Assembly (NCBI GenBank): GCA_902775485.1
Contig: CACYMJ010000005.1
Coordinates: 1-64,000, forward strand
DNA length: 64,000 bases
From: an uncultured Lachnospiraceae bacterium
GTDB taxonomy: Bacteria; Bacillota; Clostridia; Lachnospirales; Lachnospiraceae
Reading direction: 5' to 3'
Of this stretch, positions 15,811-22,612 are shown piece by piece. The notes below the pieces were generated by a model. It ran no database searches, was not told where the DNA came from, and saw only the letters and a program-made list of their open reading frames with translations. The position numbers were made by a program, and so were the translations under genes. How positions within the stretch are numbered: position 1 is the stretch's first letter; every line of letters starts with the position of its first letter.

Positions 15811-16968
15811 GTGACACAGGGAATCAATCTCATGGCTGTGTATATAGCGGATTTTGTCGGAGTATTGCTGCTCGGGCTTATTCTGCTTGCACGCGGATGG
15901 GATCTGCCCGGAAGGAGGGATGAGTCGCGCATACTCCTGATACTTATAATCGCAACGATCATTGACTGTCTGATAGACCCGTTCATATTCATTATGGACG
16001 GCAGACCGGGTAAAATAAGGCACGCTGTGGCGTTTATCGGTAATTCGGCGCTGTTTTTGTATAACCTTATAGTCGGGACCGGGGTCATGGCGCTTATCGT
16101 CAAGCACATCAACAAGAAGGTCTCGCGTTTCCAGTATATAACCGTCTGGATAATGACAGTCATGGAAACCGCATTGATTGTCATCAATTTCTTCACTCCG
16201 GTTATCTTTTCAATCGATGAGAATAACGTCTACAGCAGGGGTCCGCTCTACTTTATCTATATCGCAGTTGCGGCATATCTTCTCGTATACAGCATGTATG
16301 TATATGTGACCGGACGGATAAAGGACGGGTCGCTGAGGTATTTCCCCGTATGGGAGTTTACTATCCCGATAGTATGGGGAGTGACCGTACAAACGCTGAT
16401 CTACGGGGTATCGACCCAACCGGTCAGTTTCGCGCTCGCTTTTGTCAGCATTGTTTTCTGCCTTCAGAAGGAATACCTGTATGTAGACAAATTAACGGGC
16501 GTATATAACAGATACGAGCTCGAGAAGATCATCAGATACTATATCAGAAAGAGAAAGCGCAGGTTCGCTGCGCTCATGCTCGATATGAACGGGTTTAAGG
16601 CCATAAACGACGACTATTCCCACAAGGAAGGCGATGAGGCTCTTAAGAGCATGGCTTCGATCCTGTTATCGATCGTCGGGAACAAGGGTAATGTCATCAG
16701 ATTCGCCGGTGACGAATTCGTCGTGATTATGGATTCGGTGAAGGATGATACGGTCGATCGCATGAGAGAGCTTATAGAGAATTCGCTTATAGAATATAAT
16801 GCCAGAAGCGGAAAACCGTACAAGTTGTCCGCGTCGGTAGGCGGTATGATCTTTGAAACGGAAGATGCGGATGATGTGATCAACCGGATCGACAGACTTA
16901 TGTACGATGCGAAGGTTGAATATTACAGAACCCACGATAGAAGAAGCGTAGGACAGGCTGCGCTATGA
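15811..16968 (+). CDS. membrane-bound diguanylate cyclase (GGDEF)
   Basis: Seven or so hydrophobic segments (residues about 8-225) followed by a GGDEF domain that makes c-di-GMP from two GTP. The domain opens with DKLTGVYNRYELE; the active-site loop is AGDEF (299-303), an accepted active variant, and no RxxD inhibitory site is evident just before it. ATG 15805 is directly against GGAG (15801-15804), so GTG 15811 is the better start. The membrane part has no domain known to me and presumably senses an extracellular or membrane signal. With PilZ, HD-GYP and flagellin genes in the same window it fits control of motility versus attachment. Confidence 0.75.
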   Translation: MTQGINLMAVYIADFVGVLLLGLILLARGWDLPGRRDESRILLILIIATIIDCLIDPFIFIMDGRPGKIRHAVAFIGNSALFLYNLIVGTGVMALIVKHINKKVSRFQYITVWIMTVMETALIVINFFTPVIFSIDENNVYSRGPLYFIYIAVAAYLLVYSMYVYVTGRIKDGSLRYFPVWEFTIPIVWGVTVQTLIYGVSTQPVSFALAFVSIVFCLQKEYLYVDKLTGVYNRYELEKIIRYYIRKRKRRFAALMLDMNGFKAINDDYSHKEGDEALKSMASILLSIVGNKGNVIRFAGDEFVVIMDSVKDDTVDRMRELIENSLIEYNARSGKPYKLSASVGGMIFETEDADDVINRIDRLMYDAKVEYYRTHDRRSVGQAAL

Positions 16969-16997
16969 AATGTATGGATCCTGGGAATACGGCAGGG

Positions 16998-17777
16998 TCA
17001 ATCATTAAAGCATTCGGGAATGGACGTTACCCCGCGGCTTCGGCAAAGGGCGGAAGATGCTCCTGAATATGACAACTCATCTCCGGCTGTATCGGTAACG
17101 GTGCAGCCGGCTTCTTTTGCGATAAGTGCGGCCGCGGCATAGTCCCACAGCTGGATCTTAAGTTCAAAATAAAGCCCGCATACACCCATGGCCACACAGC
17201 ACATATCCCAGGCAGCGGTGCCGGATCTTCGAAGGTCAACGCAAAGCGGCAGGAGCGATCTTGCGATCTTAAATGTGCGGTCCTGAAGCTCAGTGTAATA
17301 TGGTGCGGTCCCAAATACCGCAAGGCTGTCGGATAAGGGAGCTTCCGATGACATGATCCTCTCGCCGTTAAGGTAAGCGCCTTCCCCGGCCTGCGCGCAG
17401 AACATCATATCATCAAACGGGTTGTATACTATACCGATATATGCTCTGCCATCCTTAAGCAGTGCGATCGAAATGACGGAAGGGCGGTATCTGTAAATAT
17501 AATTGGAGGTCCCGTCGATTGGATCGAGAACGAATACATAGCCGCTTTTCATTTTCTCGGTGAACACGTCCTGACCGTCCTCTTCTCCGAGAAATTTTGC
17601 TTCGGGAACAACTCCTGCGAGCTTTTCCATAAGAAATGCCTGAATCTTCTCATCGGTCTCCGTACAGAAGTTGGCATGCCCGCTCTTTTCCATTATCTTC
17701 GGATTGGCAGCCTCGAGCATGATCTTTCCGGCTGATCTTGCGATATCTTCTATCTTATCTATGAGTTTGTCGTTCAT
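16998..17777 (-). CDS. suhB: inositol monophosphatase family protein (SuhB-like)
   Basis: Mg2+-dependent sugar-phosphate phosphatase family. Metal-site motifs are present in order: GEEDG, DPIDGTSNY (family pattern DPxDGTxNF) and WDYAAAALIAKEAGC (WDxAAG-type). Length 259 from ATG 17777, which follows GGGGAAAGG; the frame upstream to 17810 has no better site. The substrate could be inositol phosphate, a fructose bisphosphate or PAP; the sequence does not decide. Monocistronic and convergent with the diguanylate cyclase. Confidence 0.75.
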   Translation of the reverse strand: MNDKLIDKIEDIARSAGKIMLEAANPKIMEKSGHANFCTETDEKIQAFLMEKLAGVVPEAKFLGEEDGQDVFTEKMKSGYVFVLDPIDGTSNYIYRYRPSVISIALLKDGRAYIGIVYNPFDDMMFCAQAGEGAYLNGERIMSSEAPLSDSLAVFGTAPYYTELQDRTFKIARSLLPLCVDLRRSGTAAWDMCCVAMGVCGLYFELKIQLWDYAAAALIAKEAGCTVTDTAGDELSYSGASSALCRSRGVTSIPECFND

Positions 17778-17941
17778 TTCTTTACCTTTCCCCGTAATGT
17801 AAATTGTCAAGCCGCGACCGGCTCTTATGGGACATCTTCGCAGAGTATGCTAACACCTTTGGACAAATAATACAATTAGTAGTGGCAGATGAAGCGGTTT
17901 TAACTTATTATTATCATAACAGGATCTTAAGGCGGTCATGC

Positions 17942-17969
17942 TTGTACAGTGAGATTGATTGGTTAACAT
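17942..17969 (+). promoter_or_regulatory. possible sigma-A promoter
   Basis: TTGTAC (17942-17947), 16-bp spacer, TAACAT (17964-17969), upstream of the aldo/keto reductase gene. Confidence 0.35.
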
Positions 17970-17989
17970 AACATTATGGGAGGCAAATC

Positions 17990-19006
17990 ATGAGGCTTGG
18001 AAAAACCGGGATAGAAACACCGCAGAATGCTTTCGGAGTACTGCCGCTGCAAAGAGTTCCCGACGATGAGGCGGTCAGGATACTAAAAAGAGCGTACGAG
18101 GGCGGGATGACATATTTTGATACCGCCAGGAATTACAGCGACAGCGAGCACAAGGTTGGGCTGGCCTTTGGGGATATGAGGGATAAGGTTTTTATCGCTA
18201 CCAAGACGGATGCCACGAACACGGACAAGTTCTGGAAGGATCTTGAGACATCGCTTGGCGAGCTTAGGTGCGACTATATCGATGTGTATCAGTTCCACAA
18301 TCCGCCGTTTTGTCCGAGGCCGGGCGATGAGAGCGGTGTATACGATGCCGCCCTTAAGGCAAAAGAGCAGGGAAAGATACGGCATATCGGTATCACAAAC
18401 CACAGGCTTGATGTTGCCAGGGAAGCAATTGACAGCGGCCTGTATGAGACGCTGCAGTTCCCGTTTTCCTATCTTTCGAGCGATAGTGATATAGCACTTG
18501 CCGATATGTGCAAAAAGGCCGACATGGGATTTGTTGCGATGAAAGCGCTTGCAGGAGGCCTGATCACGAACTCCGAGATGGCGTTCGCGTTCATTGCGCA
18601 GTATGACAACGTGCTTCCTATCTGGGGCGTTCAGAAGATGAGCGAGCTTGAGGAATGGCTTTCGTTCATGGATGGGATGCCGCAGATGAATGATAAGATC
18701 AGGGAGGCAATTGAAGCTGATAAAAAGGAGCTTGGCGGAGAGTTCTGCAGAGGATGCGGATACTGTATGCCCTGTCCTGTCGGCATTCAGATCAACATGT
18801 GCGCCAGAATGTCGCTTTTACTGCGCCGTTCGCCGTCTGCAGGCTGGATGAACGATTTCTGGAAGGGTGAAATGGCAAAGATCGAGAACTGTCTAAACTG
18901 CGGTGCCTGCAAGGGCAAGTGCCCGTACGGCCTTGATACTCCAGCGCTTCTAAAAAGAAACCTTGACGATTACAAGGACGTTTGTGCGGGAAGGGTTAGC
19001 GTATAA
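17990..19006 (+). CDS. aldo/keto reductase with C-terminal 4Fe-4S domain
   Basis: 338 residues. ATG 17990 follows GGGAGG. N-terminal AKR barrel: LGKTGIETP start, FDTARNYSDSE with the Asp/Tyr of the AKR active site, and the Lys of FIATKTD. The C-terminus adds two ferredoxin-like cysteine clusters (CRGCGYCMPC, CLNCGACKGKC), so it belongs to the Fe-S AKR group common in anaerobic Clostridia, where electrons may pass between NAD(P)H or ferredoxin and a carbonyl substrate. Substrate unknown. Single gene with its own terminator. Confidence 0.8.
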   Translation: MRLGKTGIETPQNAFGVLPLQRVPDDEAVRILKRAYEGGMTYFDTARNYSDSEHKVGLAFGDMRDKVFIATKTDATNTDKFWKDLETSLGELRCDYIDVYQFHNPPFCPRPGDESGVYDAALKAKEQGKIRHIGITNHRLDVAREAIDSGLYETLQFPFSYLSSDSDIALADMCKKADMGFVAMKALAGGLITNSEMAFAFIAQYDNVLPIWGVQKMSELEEWLSFMDGMPQMNDKIREAIEADKKELGGEFCRGCGYCMPCPVGIQINMCARMSLLLRRSPSAGWMNDFWKGEMAKIENCLNCGACKGKCPYGLDTPALLKRNLDDYKDVCAGRVSV

Positions 19007-19030
19007 AACACACCGCCTGTACGATAAAAA

Positions 19031-19058
19031 AAGTGAGCCTCTTCCGGCTCACTTTTTT
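19031..19058. terminator. bidirectional intrinsic terminator
   Basis: 9-bp stem AAGTGAGCC/GGCTCACTT (19031-19039, 19046-19054) flanked by A-run on the left and T-run on the right. It can end both the reductase gene (+) and the L,D-transpeptidase gene (-). Confidence 0.8.
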
Positions 19059-19062
19059 GCTA

Positions 19063-19620
19063 TCAGTGTACTATGACCGTGGTACCGATACCGACCATGT
19101 TATAAAGCTGGATCGCCATATCCTTCGGAATGTTCACACATCCGTGGGATCCGTTGTGTTTGTATATATCGCCGCCAAACTGTTTGCGCCATGTCGCATC
19201 GTGTATTCCGCAGTTACCGGCAAAACGCATCCAGCGGTTGACCCATACGTGCCATGTCGGACCGGTAAGATATTTTCCGGGTATTGTGGTATTTATCTGG
19301 AAAACTCCTCTCGGAGTTCCTCTTCCGGGGCTTCCTGTTACACAGGGAGTCTGAAGTACGGGTACTCCGTTAACGAAATATGTAAGCGTCTGATCGTTGA
19401 TGGAAACATCCACGTATGTGGGTCCGACTGGTGCCGCCTCGTGCGGGACAACGGGTGTCGGCTGCGGCTCGGCAAGGAGCTGCTGCATCTGCGCTGCTTC
19501 AAGATCGGCTATCGCCTGAAGTGCATCGGCCTCATCAAAGGCATAAACAGATGATGGCATCAGGACGGTAACAGCAACAACTGTCAGGATCGCGGATAAG
19601 ATTCTGAATGATTTTGACAT
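19063..19620 (-). CDS. secreted L,D-transpeptidase (YkuD domain)
   Basis: 185 residues with a signal peptide (residues 1-27, cut after VYA), a short Ala/Glu/Pro linker and a YkuD domain from about residue 68 (VDVSINDQTLTYFVNG). The catalytic motif is SHGCVNIP with nucleophile Cys161 and His159; an upstream GIHDATW supplies the other conserved His. It would cross-link or edit peptidoglycan stem peptides (3-3 links) outside the membrane. GAGGGG precedes the start. Compact for the family: one catalytic domain, no LysM or SH3. Confidence 0.85.
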   Translation of the reverse strand: MSKSFRILSAILTVVAVTVLMPSSVYAFDEADALQAIADLEAAQMQQLLAEPQPTPVVPHEAAPVGPTYVDVSINDQTLTYFVNGVPVLQTPCVTGSPGRGTPRGVFQINTTIPGKYLTGPTWHVWVNRWMRFAGNCGIHDATWRKQFGGDIYKHNGSHGCVNIPKDMAIQLYNMVGIGTTVIVH

Positions 19621-19744
19621 TTTCTTCCCCTCATTTGGTCTGTATTGATTTTTATAATGGGATTACATAAAGTATAATATCATTGACGGGCGGCGCATTT
19701 CAACGATATTTTCGATATTTCCGGCGCTTTTTTGCCAAAATCGA

Positions 19745-19773
19745 TTGCCAAGTTAAAATTTCAGTGATATAAT
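19745..19773 (+). promoter_or_regulatory. sigma-A promoter
   Basis: TTGCCA (19745-19750), 17-bp spacer, TATAAT (19768-19773), 40 bp before the gene at 19813. Confidence 0.6.
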
Positions 19774-19812
19774 ATAGCAAACGTGATTTTTTGATGATGA
19801 AAGGGATCACAA

Positions 19813-20067
19813 ATGCGTGTTGGAGCAGTAAGTATGGCAATACCTATGCCGTACGTTTACAATACGAATAATGTCAGTCGGGCATCGCTTGATAAGATCA
19901 AGCCGATCGAAGATGATGTTCTCCAGTCGAAAACAGACTTCTCGGATCTTGCCGAGGACGAGAACGTTAATCCTCTCGGGATCGGCCAGACGAAGGATTT
20001 TGCGACGATCCTGGATCAGCAGTTACAGAGCGGTTATCAGAATGCCGCAAGACTCGGGCTGTTATAA
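19813..20067 (+). CDS. conserved small protein of unknown function (84 residues)
   Basis: Begins MRVGAVSMAIPMPYVYNTNNVSR, followed by a hydrophilic helix region with PIEDDVL and NPLGIGQTKDFATILDQQLQ. No membrane helix or catalytic motif. I recall similar short proteins (YNTNNVSRASL, then NPL...FA.(V/I)L) in other Lachnospiraceae, but their role is not known to me. The gene has its own promoter and terminator, so it is expressed as a single cistron. The ribosome binding site AAAGGGAT is moderate. Confidence 0.6.
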   Translation: MRVGAVSMAIPMPYVYNTNNVSRASLDKIKPIEDDVLQSKTDFSDLAEDENVNPLGIGQTKDFATILDQQLQSGYQNAARLGLL

Positions 20068-20078
20068 TATGGATGTAA

Positions 20079-20106
20079 AGCGGGGCTTGCCCCGCTATTT
20101 TTTTAT
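20079..20106 (+). terminator. intrinsic terminator
   Basis: AGCGGGG/CCCCGCT stem (20079-20085, 20090-20096), CTTG loop, then a T-rich tail. Confidence 0.85.
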
Positions 20107-20171
20107 GTAGTTTAATGCCGCAAGGACAGGTTCGGTCCGTGCAGCTGATCGGAAAAACATATGGAGGAACC

Positions 20172-21821
20172 ATGGTAAGCATTCTGTCTGTTGAAAATAT
20201 GAGAAGCAGTGATGCCGCAACGATCGCATCCGGAATACGCGGGTGCGAACTTATGATGCGCGCTGCACGCGGTGTTTATGACAGCGTGAAGGATGTATCC
20301 GGATGGAAGGCGCCTGTTGCGATCGTATGCGGAAGCGGGAACAATGCGGGCGACGGTTATGCGCTCGCTCTTTTGCTTGATGAGGACGGGGTGGATTGTA
20401 CGATCTTCTGTCTGTATGACAGGTTTTCCGATGACGGCAGGTATTATTATGAGAAGTGCAGGGAGCGCGACATTAAGTTAATCCATGTGTGGGATCAGAG
20501 TGATGAGCACGGCGTGAATAGTTATGTAAACTTAGAGGGATTCGGAACGGTTGCAGACTGCCTTCTCGGTACGGGCTTTAAAGGAGAGCCGAGAGAGGAG
20601 ATATCAGCTGCGATCGATGCAATAAACAACAGCGGTGCATATATCGTGAGCGTTGATATCAACAGCGGATTAAACGGCGATACGGGAATGGCAAAAACCT
20701 GTGTCCGATCCGATCTGACCGTATCTGTCGGATATTTCAAGCCCGGGCATTTCCTGAACATGGCGAAGGATGTTATGAAGGAAAAGGTCAATGTTGATAT
20801 AGGGATCGATCCGGTCAGGGAGCCATATAAGCTCATTGAGGCTGAAGATGTTGCGCTCATTCTCGGGAAACGGGACAACTATTCCAATAAGGGCACCTAT
20901 GGATATATGGCGCTTATAGGCGGGAGCACGCGCTACAGCGGTGCCATAAGGCTTGCGTATCTTGCAAATGCCGCAATGAGGAGCGGTGCGGGGGTTGTTA
21001 AGGTAGCCCTTCCGGTATCGCTCGTACATGATGTTGCACCGCATATACTTGAGAGTACGATTTTTCCGCTCGCTGAAACCGGAGTTATGTCAACCAGAAC
21101 CGAAGCCGGTAACGATGCGTGTAATAAAGCATGTAACGAAGAATGTAGCGAACCCGTTAAAACTTTGCGGGACGATCATCACATGGCAGGTGCCGAGGTT
21201 TCGTATGTAAAGGAAGAGATAGATGAACTCATTGCTAATGTTAAGACAGTTGCGTTTGGCATGGGCATAGGAACGGGCGAAGGGGCAGGCTTGATATTGC
21301 GGCACCTTCTTAGCGGTTTTAGCGGAACGCTGATAGTTGATGCTGACGGACTGACGTTGCTATCCGGGATGGATCCTGAGACAGTAAAAAACCGCAGCTG
21401 CAGCCTTGTACTGACTCCGCATATAAAAGAGTTCTCACGCCTTACCGACAAGGCGATACCGGACATATTGGAAGACCCGGTCGGATGTGCCGGGGCATAC
21501 GCGGCCAAAACGGGAGCAGTTGTTCTGTTAAAAGGCCCTGCGACCATTGTAACGGACGGGAAGAGCATTTATTTCACGGACAGAGGCTGTCCCGGCATGG
21601 CAACCGCAGGCTCGGGTGATGTTCTGTCGGGAATACTCGCAGCTGTTTGTGCCTATGCGGGCGGCACATCCGTTACACAGGATCCGTGTCCCGGTGTTGC
21701 CGCGGCTGCATATATCAACGGGGCAGCGGGCGAGCGTGCTTCCGAGCGGTTCGGCGATATCAGCATGATCGCAAGCGATACCGTCGCGGCGATACCGGAG
21801 GTCATCCGGTCACTTAAATAG
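20172..21821 (+). CDS. nnr: bifunctional NAD(P)HX epimerase/dehydratase
   Basis: About 549 residues from ATG 20172 (GGAGG at 20163-20167); the longer frame from 20115 has no site. The N-terminal YjeF-N epimerase domain has CGSGNNAGDGYALA; the C-terminal ADP-dependent dehydratase domain has DADGLTLLS, LTPHIKEFSRL and GMATAGSGDVLSG. Together they repair hydrated, inactive NADH and NADPH in the cytosol. Between them lies an insert (about residues 315-350) with Cys-, Asp- and Glu-rich sequence that is not part of the usual family core. Ends at a bulged terminator. Confidence 0.85.
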   Translation: MVSILSVENMRSSDAATIASGIRGCELMMRAARGVYDSVKDVSGWKAPVAIVCGSGNNAGDGYALALLLDEDGVDCTIFCLYDRFSDDGRYYYEKCRERDIKLIHVWDQSDEHGVNSYVNLEGFGTVADCLLGTGFKGEPREEISAAIDAINNSGAYIVSVDINSGLNGDTGMAKTCVRSDLTVSVGYFKPGHFLNMAKDVMKEKVNVDIGIDPVREPYKLIEAEDVALILGKRDNYSNKGTYGYMALIGGSTRYSGAIRLAYLANAAMRSGAGVVKVALPVSLVHDVAPHILESTIFPLAETGVMSTRTEAGNDACNKACNEECSEPVKTLRDDHHMAGAEVSYVKEEIDELIANVKTVAFGMGIGTGEGAGLILRHLLSGFSGTLIVDADGLTLLSGMDPETVKNRSCSLVLTPHIKEFSRLTDKAIPDILEDPVGCAGAYAAKTGAVVLLKGPATIVTDGKSIYFTDRGCPGMATAGSGDVLSGILAAVCAYAGGTSVTQDPCPGVAAAAYINGAAGERASERFGDISMIASDTVAAIPEVIRSLK

Positions 21822-21833
21822 ACTGATAACACA

Positions 21834-21866
21834 GAGCGCACACTGGCAGATGGTGTGCTCTTTTTT
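21834..21866 (+). terminator. intrinsic terminator with bulged stem
   Basis: GAGC-(GC)-ACAC (21834-21843) pairs with GTGTGCTC (21853-21860) around a two-base bulge; six T follow. Confidence 0.6.
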
Positions 21867-21876
21867 GATGAAAATG

Positions 21877-21908
21877 TTGAAAACCATATATGATGATGTT
21901 ATCATCAT
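21877..21908 (+). promoter_or_regulatory. sigma-A promoter overlapped by an inverted repeat
   Basis: TTGAAA (21877-21882), 17-bp spacer, TATCAT (21900-21905). The inverted repeat ATGATGAT-GTT-ATCATCAT (21890-21908) covers the -10 box and half of the spacer, as a repressor operator would. It would drive the DUF4325 gene with a leader of about 140 nt in which I see no further element. Confidence 0.4.
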
Positions 21909-22052
21909 AATCAAAGCAGATTTTTCTTTGCGGTTTGCCACGTCTGGTATGCAATTCTTGCAGTTTCAACATCAGAAATTTCCTGCTTTAAATTCCACAA
22001 TTACAATACGAAGCAGGAAGAGAGAATCACTATTATAAGAAGGAGACACCTC

Positions 22053-22472
22053 ATGCACCGTATTGACTATACGTTGAAATGTACCGGGAAAGGAACGGTT
22101 GTGGTCATGCAGATTGAGAATGAAACGAGAAAAGACATAGCGGAAATATTCGATGAATATTCGGATATTGACAGCGGTATTATCAGGACGAGAATACCGG
22201 TGTATGAGGCGTGTCTTGATCACGATCCGGTTGCGCGCTCCCAGGCACGCAGGATCTGCAGCAGACTGAGCAGTTTCGAGGAGGTGATACTCGATTTTGA
22301 CAAGGTAGATATTATGGGGCAGGGATTTGCCGATGAGATTTTCAGGGTATTTCAAAACAGCCATCCGGATGTAACGCTGACTCCGGTTGGAATGAATCCT
22401 TTTGTCCGGAAAATGTATCTCCATGCCAAAAACAATAAGGTCACTGCACCCGATTATTCCGATATGCGATGA
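22053..22472 (+). CDS. DUF4325 (STAS-like) protein
   Basis: 139 residues; AAGGAG precedes ATG 22053. The C-terminal half contains the DUF4325 signature: EEVILDFDKVDIMGQGFADE followed by a C-terminal NPFVRKMY helix. This domain is often fused to helix-turn-helix or ATPase domains; here it is alone with a 45-residue N-terminal extension (GKGTVVVMQIENETRKDIAEIF) of beta character. It has the general look of an anti-anti-sigma-type switch protein, but the conserved STAS Ser is not evident (DIMGQG). Function unknown. Confidence 0.6.
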   Translation: MHRIDYTLKCTGKGTVVVMQIENETRKDIAEIFDEYSDIDSGIIRTRIPVYEACLDHDPVARSQARRICSRLSSFEEVILDFDKVDIMGQGFADEIFRVFQNSHPDVTLTPVGMNPFVRKMYLHAKNNKVTAPDYSDMR

Positions 22473-22547
22473 TATTGCCGATGCTGGGTTTCTGTCATAT
22501 TTTTAATTCATGTGACAAATGATACCGAATGTGGTAATATATAAATT

Positions 22548-22580
22548 GGACGGCCCAAGCTAGAGTTGCCCGTCCTTTTT
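22548..22580 (+). terminator. terminator or attenuator before the MMPL gene
   Basis: GGACGG (22548-22553) pairs with CCGTCC (22570-22575) across a 16-nt loop, followed by TTTTTATTT. It lies only 30 nt before the MMPL start region and may end the DUF4325 transcript or attenuate the exporter. Confidence 0.5.
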
Positions 22581-22612
22581 ATTTGTTTTAAAGCTAGGAA
22601 GTGTTATCTGTA

